NCBI GenBank assembly: GCA_040902845.1
Contig: JBBDWM010000042.1
Span: forward strand, 62,001 to 126,000
Length of the DNA: 64,000 bases
Direction of reading: 5' to 3'
Source of the DNA: JALYNX01 sp040902845
GTDB taxonomy: Bacteria > Actinomycetota > Acidimicrobiia > Spongiisociales > ZC4RG35
Shown here in pieces: positions 50,650 through 58,763 of this stretch. The position numbers and the translations under genes were made by a program. The notes beneath the pieces were generated by a model. It was not told where the DNA came from, searched no databases, and worked only from the letters and a program-made list of their open reading frames with translations. How positions within the stretch are numbered: the first letter of the stretch is position 1; the number at the start of each line of letters is the position of its first letter.

Positions 50650-51221
50650 CGACGCCAGGGACCGAGACCGACCTATTGGCTCGTGTCATCTCCGGCGACA
50701 GGGACGCCTTCGACGCCATCATGAAGGCCCAGGAGGACCGTGTATTCTCAGTCTGCCTGCGGATCCTGGGGGACCGCAACAACGCCCTCGACGCCACACA
50801 AGAGACATTTCTGACTGTCTTCAGAAAGGCCGCCCAGTTCAAGGGCGACTCGGCTCTCGGGACCTGGATCTACCGGATCGCGGTCAACACCTGTTACGAC
50901 CAGATTCGGAAATCGAGCCGGAAACCCACCGTGTCCCTGCCCGACCATCTCGAGCCACCCGACGCCTCGGCCGAGGACGCCATCGAGGCGGCCGGGCTGC
51001 GGCCAGAAATCGAGCGGGCTCTGGCGGCGCTGCCGCCAGAGTTCAGGGCAGCGGTGGTGTTGTCGGACCTCGAGGGTATGTCGCTTCCCCAGACCGCCGA
51101 GGCGCTGGGTATCCCGGTGGGAACTGTGAAATCGCGGGTGTTCAGAGCGCGCAGGCTGCTGGCGCAGCATCTGGGGAACCAAACAGCTTCACGAGACCAT
51201 CAAAGAGACACGGATGCATGA
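50646..51221 (+). CDS. sigM: ECF sigma factor, SigM-like
   Basis: A 191-residue ECF sigma factor. Region 2 has LARVISGDRDAFDAIMKAQEDRVFSVCLRILGDRNNALDATQETFLTVFRK, and region 4 has ALPPEFRAAVVLSDLEGMSLPQTAEALGIPVGTVKSRVFRARRLL. The start is GTG 50646, overlapping the upstream stop as GTGA. The next gene, overlapping by 8 bp, encodes a membrane anti-sigma-like protein. The same sigM / anti-sigma / trxB / trxA order is seen in mycobacteria, hence the symbol, but orthology is not proven. Confidence 0.88.
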   Translation: MTTPGTETDLLARVISGDRDAFDAIMKAQEDRVFSVCLRILGDRNNALDATQETFLTVFRKAAQFKGDSALGTWIYRIAVNTCYDQIRKSSRKPTVSLPDHLEPPDASAEDAIEAAGLRPEIERALAALPPEFRAAVVLSDLEGMSLPQTAEALGIPVGTVKSRVFRARRLLAQHLGNQTASRDHQRDTDA

Positions 51222-51954
51222 CCACGACCTCGACCTGATCGCCTCCCTGGCCGACGGCTCGCTCGACGACCAGACGCAAGCCCGCGCCCTGGTCGAGACC
51301 TGTCAGGAGTGTCGTCAGGAATACGAAGCCCAGGTCACGGTCATCGCCGCCATAGCCACGATCGAGTCGGTCAGGATGACCGAGCTCGAAAGGGCCGCCC
51401 TCCATCGCGACCTCTGGACCGAGGTCCGGAGCGAGCCGACCAAGAAGCCCTCCGCCACTCCATGGTGGTACCGATTGCCCTATGCAGCCGCCGGGCTCTT
51501 CGTGATGGTGGGGTTGGTGGCGGTGGTCAACCAGTTGGGAACAGAAGTGTCTGAGACCTTGTCCGAGGTTTCCTCCGGTCTCGACGGCGGCGCCGACGCA
51601 CAAGGCGAGGAGCCGATGAACCCGGCCGCCTTCGACGAGGGAGCGGCGGAGAATGCATCTTCCACCACAATCGCAGCAGCCGGCGAGACCACAGTCGTGA
51701 CTTCGGCCGAATTCAAAGCACTGGCCTCCGAAACCCGGCTCCAACAACTGCCGGCAACGGTTCGAGCAGCGCCGAGCGACGACCAGTCTGCTTGTCTGAC
51801 CGACGCCGGGCTCGAAGACCACGAGTTGGTTGGGATCGTCGACAATGGCCGGACCTATCTGATCGTGATCCCGGCAGGGGTCGATCTCGACACCGATACC
51901 CCCGTCAGCTTCGTCGACGCCGACACCTGTGAGGTCGTGCACGTCGAAGAGTGA
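51214..51954 (+). CDS. transmembrane anti-sigma-like protein
   Basis: A 246-residue protein whose N-terminus (MHDHDLDLIASLADGSLDDQ, then TCQECRQEYE) resembles the zinc-binding anti-sigma domain, with a CxxC and nearby His. One membrane segment (PYAAAGLFVMVGLVAVVNQL, about residues 89-108) leads to an acidic external domain with two late Cys (CLTDAG, DTCEVVH). It overlaps the SigM-like gene by 8 bp and probably holds it at the membrane. Confidence 0.8.
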   Translation: MHDHDLDLIASLADGSLDDQTQARALVETCQECRQEYEAQVTVIAAIATIESVRMTELERAALHRDLWTEVRSEPTKKPSATPWWYRLPYAAAGLFVMVGLVAVVNQLGTEVSETLSEVSSGLDGGADAQGEEPMNPAAFDEGAAENASSTTIAAAGETTVVTSAEFKALASETRLQQLPATVRAAPSDDQSACLTDAGLEDHELVGIVDNGRTYLIVIPAGVDLDTDTPVSFVDADTCEVVHVEE

Positions 51955-51987
51955 TTCTCGACGGCCGCAAACTAACCTCGCCAACTG

Positions 51988-52254
51988 ATGGAGGACTTCG
52001 CAGCCAAGTTCGCCGATTTGCTGGAACAAGTCGCGACCAGGATCAGGTCGGTGACGGTGGACCGGGTCGCTCGTGGCATCCGTCTCACCGGTCTGGGAAT
52101 CCTCGCCGTCACTCTGGGGTTTACCGCGGTGCTGTTCCTGTTATTCGCCATTTTTGGAGCCCTCGAGATCCCACTGACGACGGCAGGAGCCCTCGCATTG
52201 ATAGGAGCCCTACTCGTCGGGCTGGGCGCCTATCTCTGGATCAAGAGAACCTGA
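51988..52254 (+). CDS. small membrane protein
   Basis: An 88-residue protein with an amphipathic N-terminal helix (MEDFAAKFADLLEQVATRIRS) and two membrane segments (GLGILAVTLGFTAVLFLLFAIFGAL and GALALIGALLVGLGAYLWI). It resembles phage-holin-superfamily or small 'actinobacterial holin-like' proteins without a defined role. It lies between the anti-sigma-like gene and trxB, 7 bp before the latter. Confidence 0.65.
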   Translation: MEDFAAKFADLLEQVATRIRSVTVDRVARGIRLTGLGILAVTLGFTAVLFLLFAIFGALEIPLTTAGALALIGALLVGLGAYLWIKRT

Positions 52255-52261
52255 AAGCGCC

Positions 52262-53188
52262 ATGAGCCACGAGAAACTCGTCATCATCGGATCCGGTCCG
52301 GCCGGTCTCACCGCCGCCCTGTATGCGGCCCGGGCCGACCTCCAGCCCATGGTCTTCGAGGGATCGGCCGCCGGCGGCCAGCTCATGATCACCACCGATG
52401 TGGAGAACTACCCCGGTTTCCCGGACGGGGTCATGGGACCCGACCTCATGGACCAGTTTCGCAAGCAGGCGGAGCGATTCGGAGCCCGTCTCCGCCAAAT
52501 CGATGTCACGGCGGCCGACTTGGGCTCACGTCCATTCCGCCTCGAGGTCGGAGCCGACGAGTTCACCACAGATGCGATCATCATCGCCACCGGCGCCTCG
52601 GCCAAGTGGCTGGACGTCCCTGGCGAGGAAGAGCTGACAGGTCGTGGTGTCTCGGCATGTGCCACCTGCGACGGCTTCTTCTTCCGTGACCAGGAGTTGA
52701 TCGTCGTGGGTGGTGGCGACACTGCCATGGAGGAGGCCCTATTTCTCACCAAGTTCGCCTCGAAGGTGACCATCGTCCACCGGCGCGATGAGTTCCGGGC
52801 TTCGAAGATCATGGCTACCCGTGTCCTGGAGCATCCGAAGATCGCTGTTTCGTGGAACACCATCGTGACCGAGATCCAGGGTGACAACAAGGTGACCGGG
52901 GTGATCCTGGAGGACACTGTCACCGGGAAGCAGTTGGTGGTGCCCGTCGATGGGGTGTTCGTGGCTATCGGTCACAAACCCAACACCGAGATCTTCGCCG
53001 GCCAACTCGACCTCGATCCCAACGGGTATCTGCTCACCGCCGGTGACGGGTCCACCCGCACCAAGCTGGACGGGGTGTTTGCCGCGGGAGATGTGGTCGA
53101 CCACATCTATCGTCAGGCAGTCACTGCGGCGGGAACCGGATGCATGGCCGCGATCGACGCTGAACGGTGGCTGGCGGACCAGGAATGA
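52262..53188 (+). CDS. trxB: thioredoxin reductase
   Basis: A 308-residue FAD- and NADPH-dependent reductase. FAD-binding motif IIGSGPAGLTAALYAARA, redox CATC in SACATCDGFF (about residue 137), NADPH motif VGGGDTAMEEALFLTKFA and the FAD-binding GVFAAGDVVD near the end. It keeps thioredoxin reduced. Next gene is trxA, 53 bp downstream. Confidence 0.96.
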   Translation: MSHEKLVIIGSGPAGLTAALYAARADLQPMVFEGSAAGGQLMITTDVENYPGFPDGVMGPDLMDQFRKQAERFGARLRQIDVTAADLGSRPFRLEVGADEFTTDAIIIATGASAKWLDVPGEEELTGRGVSACATCDGFFFRDQELIVVGGGDTAMEEALFLTKFASKVTIVHRRDEFRASKIMATRVLEHPKIAVSWNTIVTEIQGDNKVTGVILEDTVTGKQLVVPVDGVFVAIGHKPNTEIFAGQLDLDPNGYLLTAGDGSTRTKLDGVFAAGDVVDHIYRQAVTAAGTGCMAAIDAERWLADQE

Positions 53189-53241
53189 ACTCGTGGTGAG
53201 CACCGTTCACCCAGAGAGCGCACAAGGAGAAATACCAGGAC

Positions 53242-53559
53242 ATGGCCGAGATCGTCACTCTCAATGACGGCACCTTCAACGAGGCGATAAGCGCCGACAA
53301 GCCGATACTCGTCGACTTCTGGGCAGAGTGGTGTGGGCCGTGTCATGTCATTGCTCCCGTCCTCGAGGAGATGGCGACCGAGAGTGACAAGATCACGATC
53401 GGCAAGTTGAACATCGACCACCACCCGATGCCGGCCGCCGACAACGATGTGATGAGCATTCCCACCCTGATCCTGTTCAAGGATGGAGTCGAGAAGAAGC
53501 GCATCGTCGGAGCCGTTCCCAAGCATCGACTCGTACAGGAACTCGCGGAGTTCCTGTAG
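53242..53559 (+). CDS. trxA: thioredoxin
   Basis: A 105-residue thioredoxin with the active site WAEWCGPCHVIAPVLEEM (WCGPC, His after it instead of Lys). The usual cis-Pro is in MSIPTLILFKDGVEK. It is the electron donor reduced by TrxB, encoded upstream. ATG 53242 follows AGGAGAAA. The stop codon lies within a pair of overlapping hairpins (53535-53583). Confidence 0.96.
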   Translation: MAEIVTLNDGTFNEAISADKPILVDFWAEWCGPCHVIAPVLEEMATESDKITIGKLNIDHHPMPAADNDVMSIPTLILFKDGVEKKRIVGAVPKHRLVQELAEFL

Positions 53560-53583
53560 CGAGCGAAGCTCGGCTACAGGAAC
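53535..53583 (+). promoter_or_regulatory. mutually exclusive hairpins at the trxA stop
   Basis: ACAGGAACTC (53535-53544), GAGTTCCTGT (53548-53557) and the GCTACAGGAAC at 53573-53583 share one pairing partner. The middle piece can pair with the left copy (3-nt loop) or with the right copy (GTTCCTGTAGC / GCTACAGGAAC). The stop codon TAG is inside the second stem. This could be a termination or mRNA-stability switch. Confidence 0.6.
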
Positions 53584-53586
53584 GCC

Positions 53587-53641
53587 ATACGCATAATGCA
53601 TAACGCCGCGTTTGGCGTATTGCGTTTTGCGTATTGCGTAT
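53587..53641. repeat. imperfect hairpin with CGTATTG-like repeats
   Basis: ATACGCATAATGCATAACGCC faces GGCGTATTGCGTTTTGCGTAT across a short loop, giving a stem with about 17 of 21 pairs matched, then two further GCGTATT units. The word CGTATTG also repeats at 46414-46441. The rest of the gap to cwlM (53642-53683) has no gene. Confidence 0.7.
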
Positions 53642-53683
53642 CTTGGATCACGCTAAGCCCGTCTCTCGTGCCAGCATGTCCGC

Positions 53684-54652
53684 ATGCGGCTCTACCGCCT
53701 TGGTGACGTGGGTGCCCCGGTGCGGGACATCCAGGATCGCCTCAGCTCTCTCGGCTACGAATCCGATCCCGACCCACGCTCGGTGTTCGACGAGAGCACG
53801 GTGGCTGCGGTCAGGGAATTCCAGAAGGCAAAGGGCCTCGTCGTCGACGGCATCGTCGGACCGGAAACATGGAGGTCGCTATACGAGGCCGGCTACCGGT
53901 TCGGTGACCGGCTTCTCTTCTTCCGACGCCCCATGTTCCGTGGCGAGGACGTCTCCGAGCTCCAGTCCCGCCTCAGCTCACTCGGATTCGATGCGGGCAA
54001 GGTGGACGGGATCTTCGGCCCCAAGACCGAAGCGGCGGTGCTCGAGTTCCAGCACAACAGAAACCTGGCAGAAGATGGAAAAGTCGGCCCAGAGGTGGTG
54101 ACCGAGATCCATCTCGTGACCAGGGGAGAGATGAAGGAGGGGCGTCACGCAGTTCGGGAGCGGGAATGGCTACGCCGTCTCCCGACGACCGTGGCCGGGG
54201 CGAGGATCTACCTCGACGCCGGCTGTCGTGATCCCCACGAAGCCACGATGGCCTGGGAGGCCGCCTCGGTGGCGGCGCTTAATCTCCAGGAACTGGGCGG
54301 GCTCCCCGTCATGTCGAGGTCACAGGATGCCTCGCTCCCGGAGCGAGTCCGTGCCCGTCGCGCCAACCGGGTGGGCTCCGATCTCATCGTCGCCTTCCAG
54401 ATGAGTCCCGACGGTGATGACTGTGTCTTCTTCTTCGCCACCGAGCACAGCAGATCCTCCGCGGGCGAGATGCTGGCCAGATCGATCGCCTCGATCACCG
54501 GGGGCCGGGTCGAAGGTCGAGCCAGCGCACTTCTAAAGGACACCAGCGCCCCAGCGGTGGTGGTCTCCAGGGCGAAACTCGACGATGAGGTGGGCCTCGC
54601 CGTGGTCGACGGGATCACCCTTTTCTTCGCCAACGCGGCTGCTACGCGTTGA
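53684..54652 (+). CDS. cwlM: CwlM-like protein: two peptidoglycan-binding domains and degenerate amidase domain
   Basis: A 322-residue protein without a signal peptide. Two PG_binding_1 repeats (VRDIQDRLSSLGY...VDGIVGPETW and VSELQSRLSSLGF...VDGIFGPKTE) occupy about residues 1-130. An amidase_3-like domain follows, but where catalytic enzymes have GHGG and SxHAN it reads LDAGCRDPHEA and VAFQMSPDG. Two zinc His appear lost. Mycobacterial CwlM, in the same place, is a cytoplasmic regulator of MurA rather than an amidase; this fits. It overlaps parB by 11 bp, convergently. Confidence 0.85.
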   Translation: MRLYRLGDVGAPVRDIQDRLSSLGYESDPDPRSVFDESTVAAVREFQKAKGLVVDGIVGPETWRSLYEAGYRFGDRLLFFRRPMFRGEDVSELQSRLSSLGFDAGKVDGIFGPKTEAAVLEFQHNRNLAEDGKVGPEVVTEIHLVTRGEMKEGRHAVREREWLRRLPTTVAGARIYLDAGCRDPHEATMAWEAASVAALNLQELGGLPVMSRSQDASLPERVRARRANRVGSDLIVAFQMSPDGDDCVFFFATEHSRSSAGEMLARSIASITGGRVEGRASALLKDTSAPAVVVSRAKLDDEVGLAVVDGITLFFANAAATR

Positions 54653-55493
54653 AGGTGCGGTAGATCCGTTCCAGCTCTTCCAGAGAGCCGAACCTGATCT
54701 CAAGCTTTCCCTTCTCGTTTCGATAGTCGATCTTCACCGCAGCCCCGAGCCGCTCGCCCAGTCGCTTCTCCAGTTCGATGATCTCGACCGGGCGAAGCGC
54801 CCGGACCCGAGTCGAGGGCCCGGTCTCGATCGACTTGCGGGTTCGCACCGCCTCCTCCATCTGACGGACACTCCACCCCTCGGCTATGGCTCGCTCGGCG
54901 ATATGGGTGGCATAGGCAACGTCCTCCATCCCCACCAGAGGCCGCACATGACCCGCGGAGAGCTCGCCGTTGTCGACGAAGGCCTGGATCGCCGGCGGCA
55001 GTTGCAGCAGACGGAGGGTGTTGGAGACGGCGGGTCGGGACTTCCCCACCCTATCCGCCACCTGCTCTTGAGTCATTCCATAATTTTCCAGGAGGTGGCG
55101 GTAAGCGTTGGCTTCCTCGAGCGGGCTCAGATCCTGACGTTGCACGTTCTCCACCAGCGCCTCGACCAGGGTCGAGGAACCGGTTGCTTCCCGCACCACC
55201 GCCGGGATCGAAGTCATTCCGGCCCGTTTCGCCGCCCGCCATCTTCTCTCGCCGGCGATCAACACGAACCCGTCACCGGTCTCGGTGAGCACGATCGGTT
55301 GCAAAACGCCCACTTCCCGCATCGAAGCCGCCAACTCCTCGAGAGTGTCGTCATCGAAGTGGGTCCGTGGCTGATCGGGATTGGCCACGATGTTGTCCAC
55401 TAGGACCATTCTGAAACCGGTCGGTTCGGCGGTGATTGTGGTTGGGATCAGGGCATCCAGACCCCGACCCAAACCCGAGCGTCGTGTCGACAT
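54642..55493 (-). CDS. parB: chromosome-partitioning protein ParB
   Basis: A 283-residue parS-binding protein and CTPase. The N-terminal ParB/Sulfiredoxin domain shows DNIVANPDQPRTHFDDDTLEELAASMREVGVLQPIVL and the arginine patch VLIAGERRWRAAKRAG. The helix-turn-helix (MTQEQVADRVGKSRPAVSNTLRLLQLP) recognises parS. The C-terminal dimer domain ends the protein. Located 2 bp after parA. It binds the parS sites at 55955 and 56876. Confidence 0.95.
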   Translation of the reverse strand: MSTRRSGLGRGLDALIPTTITAEPTGFRMVLVDNIVANPDQPRTHFDDDTLEELAASMREVGVLQPIVLTETGDGFVLIAGERRWRAAKRAGMTSIPAVVREATGSSTLVEALVENVQRQDLSPLEEANAYRHLLENYGMTQEQVADRVGKSRPAVSNTLRLLQLPPAIQAFVDNGELSAGHVRPLVGMEDVAYATHIAERAIAEGWSVRQMEEAVRTRKSIETGPSTRVRALRPVEIIELEKRLGERLGAAVKIDYRNEKGKLEIRFGSLEELERIYRTFNA

Positions 55494-55495
55494 CG

Positions 55496-56284
55496 CTATT
55501 TCTCCTTCATCCCGTGACGTTCTCGGAACTCCTTGCCCAGATGGCGATAGGCGATAGCCCCCCGACTCATGGGATCAAAAGCCTCAATCGGCTCGCCATA
55601 GGAGGGAGCCTCGGAAAGACGCACCGATCGTGGGATGACACTGCGATAGGTGATCTCTCCAAAGTGCTCTCGAACCTGTTGCGCTACATCCTTGGAAAGT
55701 TTGGTCCGACCGTCGTACATGGTTAGCACCACTCCCCCAACCTTCAAGTTTGGATTTAGGTTTGTGGTCACCAATTGCACGTTTTTCATAAGCTGAGTCA
55801 GACCTTCCAATGCGTAGTACTCGCATTGGATCGGGATCAACACCTCATCGGCCGCGGTGAGGGCATTCACGGTGAGCAGCCCCAGGGAAGGCGGGCAATC
55901 GACGAGAACGACGCTATAACCGTCACCGGAGGCCTGAATCGCATTGCGGAGACGGGTTTCACGTGAAAACAGCGAAACCAACTCGATCTCGGCACCGGCG
56001 AGGTCGATGGTCGCCGGCACCACGAACAAGTCTCGCACCGAAGTGGGCTCGATGGCATCGACCAGCTCCGCCTCCTTGAGCAAGACGTCATAGATGGAGA
56101 CATCGATCGTCGAACGATCGATACCCAAACCACTGGTGGCATTTCCCTGGGGGTCGAGATCGATGAGGAGGGTGCGTTGACCCTGGAATGCCAAAGCGGC
56201 GGCCAGGTTGATGGCAGTCGTCGATTTGCCGACACCACCCTTCTGGTTGGCGAGGGCTACGACCAATGGTCCACGGTCGGTCAC
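55496..56284 (-). CDS. parA: chromosome-partitioning ATPase ParA
   Basis: A 262-residue Walker-type ATPase. The deviant Walker A KGGVGKSTTAINLAAALA is near the N-terminus, followed by LLIDLDPQGNATSGL and VVLVDCPPSLG. ParA forms gradients on the nucleoid and moves ParB-bound origins. I place the start at GTG 56284 because it overlaps the rsmG stop as GTGA; TTG 56308 would add 8 residues. parS 55955-55970 lies inside this gene. Confidence 0.94.
   Translation of the reverse strand: MTDRGPLVVALANQKGGVGKSTTAINLAAALAFQGQRTLLIDLDPQGNATSGLGIDRSTIDVSIYDVLLKEAELVDAIEPTSVRDLFVVPATIDLAGAEIELVSLFSRETRLRNAIQASGDGYSVVLVDCPPSLGLLTVNALTAADEVLIPIQCEYYALEGLTQLMKNVQLVTTNLNPNLKVGGVVLTMYDGRTKLSKDVAQQVREHFGEITYRSVIPRSVRLSEAPSYGEPIEAFDPMSRGAIAYRHLGKEFRERHGMKEK
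55955..55970. other. parS-like site inside parA
   Basis: GGTTTCACGTGAAAAC matches the 16-bp parS consensus TGTTTCACGTGAAACA at 13 positions, with the central TTTCACGTGAAA intact. It lies in the parA coding region, close to the origin. Confidence 0.75.
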
Positions 56285-56883
56285 GTTCGACGCATGATAA
56301 GAAGCCAAATCGTATGGTCAAGGACCGAAGCCGGGATCTCCATCGTCACCCACCCCACGTGGTCGGGTCGATTCGCCCAGGAACCACCGAGGACTGCCAC
56401 TCCTCCAGGGCGAAGCCGGGAGGCAATTAGGTCCCGGGCCCGGTCCGGGGGAAGGGTGGCCCGGGACACCACTGCTGGCACCTGGTCAAGTCTATGCTCG
56501 ATTTCCCCTTGTTCCACCGTCACATTCTCCAGTCCCAGGATTCGGATCGCCCGACGCATCAGATCAACCCGACGTCGCGACCGATCGAGAAGGGTGAATC
56601 GGGTCGCCCCCAGGAGGATGGCGAGGGGGATACCGGGAAGACCAACCCCGGACCCGATATCCAACACCTGATCCGGAATCGAATCAAACCCGGCAGCAAA
56701 CAGGATCGAGTCCCCGATGTGCCGATCATGGAGACGGTTGAGCTCGCCAGGGCCGAGTCCCCCGGCCTGGATCGCCTCCTCGGCCAACCATTTCTGATAG
56801 ACCTCGAGCCGTTCCAGGGCGGCTGCCTCCATCTCGACACCGACCCACTCTGCGCATCTCAGCCAGATCTCCGGATGTTTCAC
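56281..56883 (-). CDS. rsmG: 16S rRNA (guanine527-N7)-methyltransferase
   Basis: A 200-residue SAM-dependent methyltransferase (GidB). The glycine-rich motif I is QVLDIGSGVGLPGIPLAIL, preceded by the family pattern ELNRLHDRHIGDSILFA. The start GTG 56883 lies inside the parS site, giving VKHPEIWLRC..., as in several other rsmG genes that begin with an FHVKH-like sequence over a parS site; ATG 56832 is the alternative. The stop overlaps the parA start. Confidence 0.9.
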   Translation of the reverse strand: MKHPEIWLRCAEWVGVEMEAAALERLEVYQKWLAEEAIQAGGLGPGELNRLHDRHIGDSILFAAGFDSIPDQVLDIGSGVGLPGIPLAILLGATRFTLLDRSRRRVDLMRRAIRILGLENVTVEQGEIEHRLDQVPAVVSRATLPPDRARDLIASRLRPGGVAVLGGSWANRPDHVGWVTMEIPASVLDHTIWLLIMRRT

Positions 56884-56891
56884 GTGAAACC
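56876..56891. other. parS site at the rsmG start
   Basis: TGTTTCACGTGAAACC matches 15 of 16 positions of the parS consensus. It overlaps the proposed GTG start of rsmG. ParB bound here would nucleate the partition complex beside the origin. Confidence 0.92.
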
Positions 56892-56924
56892 CGACTCTAA
56901 AGGTGTTGGGTTGGGTAGAGACCG

Positions 56925-56954
56925 CACGAGGGGGCCCCGGAAGGCCCCCTCGTG
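56925..56954 (-). terminator. hairpin after jag
   Basis: A 12-bp perfect stem, CACGAGGGGGCC / GGCCCCCTCGTG, with a 6-nt loop, 30 nt past the jag stop on the minus strand. There is no T-run after it. It probably separates jag from rsmG transcription or stabilises mRNA. Confidence 0.65.
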
Positions 56955-56983
56955 TCATCAATCTCGCGAAGGTCAGTGGTTGA

Positions 56984-57862
56984 TCATTCCTCTTCGGAGA
57001 GGTACGGGGTGTCGTCGACAGCATCCTCGTCGTCGTTGTCGGTCTCGACCCGGGTCAGAACCACATAACGTCGCGGTGTCTCGCCTTCTGAATAGGACTG
57101 GACACCGTCGTGGGCGGCAGCTGCGTCATGGATCACCTTGCGATCGGCAGGGCTCATCGGCTCCAACATGATCTCGCCACCCTCGGCCAGCAACTGATCG
57201 ATGAGTTGCTCTGCGTAGATGGTCAACGCCTGACGACGTCTTTCGGCGTACCCGGCAATGTCGAGACGGAGCCGGGCAGTGTCCTGGGCATATCTCTGCA
57301 TCACGGTCCGGGTCAATTCGTGAATCGCCGAACGCACCGACCCCCGCACCCCGACCAGGGCCTCGGTCTGCACACCGTTGACATCGGCCACGATCACATC
57401 CTCGATCACCGAAGTCGCCACCGATCCCTCCAACCCATATGCGGCGACCAGTCCCTCTAGGAACTCGCCGGCGATTCGTGCCTGGTCTTCGATCGTCATG
57501 ACCGGACGATCATCAACCCTGGGTTGGTCATTTTGCTCCTGACGATTCATGTCGCGACCCTTGCTGTTTGTGTTGCTCTTCTGTCGGTTCTCCCCATTGT
57601 TACCCGATCTCGGCGTTTCCTGTCGGGCTCTTTTCTCGGTCCGTGGTTCCCGGGGGTTGCGACGGCGCTCGTTGCGTCGTCGTCTCGCCTTGCGTTGGGT
57701 GACCCGAACCAGGGCATCCTGTCCCCCCAACCCGAGAAAACCCTTCTCCGGTTCCTGAAGCACTTCGACGTCGATCTGTTCACGGTCTGTGATCCCCAAC
57801 TCGGTCATCGCAGCTTCGACGGCGAGATCGACCGTTCTTGCCCGCACCTCTAAATAATCCAC
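56984..57862 (-). CDS. jag: Jag/KhpB RNA-binding protein
   Basis: A 292-residue protein. The N-terminal Jag_N domain (VDYLEVRARTVDLAVEAAM, EKGFLGLGGQDALVRV) is followed by a long basic linker rich in Arg, Asn and Gln, a KH domain (MLEGSVATSVIE-type segment) and an R3H domain (RLRLDIAGYAERRRQAL, SPADRKVIHDAAAAHDGVQSYSEG). The acidic C-terminus follows. GTG 57862 has AGGAGG 6 nt before it. It stands directly after yidC, as usual. A role in RNA binding and cell-envelope control is known from other bacteria. Confidence 0.92.
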   Translation of the reverse strand: MDYLEVRARTVDLAVEAAMTELGITDREQIDVEVLQEPEKGFLGLGGQDALVRVTQRKARRRRNERRRNPREPRTEKRARQETPRSGNNGENRQKSNTNSKGRDMNRQEQNDQPRVDDRPVMTIEDQARIAGEFLEGLVAAYGLEGSVATSVIEDVIVADVNGVQTEALVGVRGSVRSAIHELTRTVMQRYAQDTARLRLDIAGYAERRRQALTIYAEQLIDQLLAEGGEIMLEPMSPADRKVIHDAAAAHDGVQSYSEGETPRRYVVLTRVETDNDDEDAVDDTPYLSEEE

Positions 57863-57863
57863 G

Positions 57864-58763
57864 TCATCTCCTCCTGCGCCTACGGCGCTTGTCAGCTGCC
57901 CCAGTCTGCGGTTTCTTGGGGTCGCCATCGTCCGACTCGGCTTCCTGGCTCGACTCGGTCTTGGCAGCACCCGGATTGGGGCGTCCATCCATCTTGAAGA
58001 TCAGCGCCTGCTGACCGAGACGGAAAAAGTTGGAAGTAGTCCAATAGAGGACCAGTCCCGCAGGAAAATTCCAGGAGATAAACCCAATGAACAGAGGCAT
58101 TATCTTGGTGATCGCTTGTTGGGCCCCCGCTCCCTTTTGATCGGTGGGACGATCCTGACCGTAGGTCGAGTGCCATTGCTGGACGTATTGAGTGGCCACC
58201 ATGATCGTCATCAGGATCAGATAGGGCACCGCAGTGGCCAGGCTGAGAGCAAAGGCGTCACTGGGGCTAAAGCTCAGGTTCATACCGAGGAAAAGCTTGT
58301 CGGTTCCATCGAGAAGGGCCATTCCCAATGAGGACGTCGGGTTGATGGGATGAGCCGCCCCTGCGACCAGGGCCTTGGTCACCGGATCGAGGACAAGCGG
58401 TGCCCGCAACAATTGGAAAAGCGCAAACCAGATCGGCATCTGGACCAGCAACGGGAGCAGACAACCGCCGGGGGTGGCTCCCGCCGATTTCTGCAACTCC
58501 ATGAGACGCTTCTGCATCTCTTGGGGGTCGTCCTTGTAATCCTTCTGCAACCGTTTGATCTCAGGTTGAATCTCGGTGAAGGCCCGGGTGGCCCTGGTTT
58601 GTTTCAGGGTCAGCGGGAAAACGACCAGGTTGATGAAGATCGTGAGCAGGATGATGGAAAGGCCAAGCCCGTTGCCCTCACTGAATGGTGGGACCAGGAT
58701 CTCGTAGAAGAAGGCAAGCACCGAGCCCAGTGCTTGCTTCAAGATGTCGAACAGCCCACCCAT
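57864..58763 (-). CDS. yidC: membrane protein insertase YidC
   Basis: A 299-residue inner-membrane insertase of the YidC/Oxa1 family. It has about five membrane segments (including GLGLSIILLTIFINLVVFPL, MPIWFALFQLL and ISWNFPAGLVLYWTTSNFF), with the cytoplasmic coiled-coil KRLQKDYKDDPQEMQKRLMELQK between the first two. The tail is rich in Arg and Lys and helps ribosome binding. Start ATG 58763 overlaps the yidD stop. Confidence 0.95.
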   Translation of the reverse strand: MGGLFDILKQALGSVLAFFYEILVPPFSEGNGLGLSIILLTIFINLVVFPLTLKQTRATRAFTEIQPEIKRLQKDYKDDPQEMQKRLMELQKSAGATPGGCLLPLLVQMPIWFALFQLLRAPLVLDPVTKALVAGAAHPINPTSSLGMALLDGTDKLFLGMNLSFSPSDAFALSLATAVPYLILMTIMVATQYVQQWHSTYGQDRPTDQKGAGAQQAITKIMPLFIGFISWNFPAGLVLYWTTSNFFRLGQQALIFKMDGRPNPGAAKTESSQEAESDDGDPKKPQTGAADKRRRRRRR

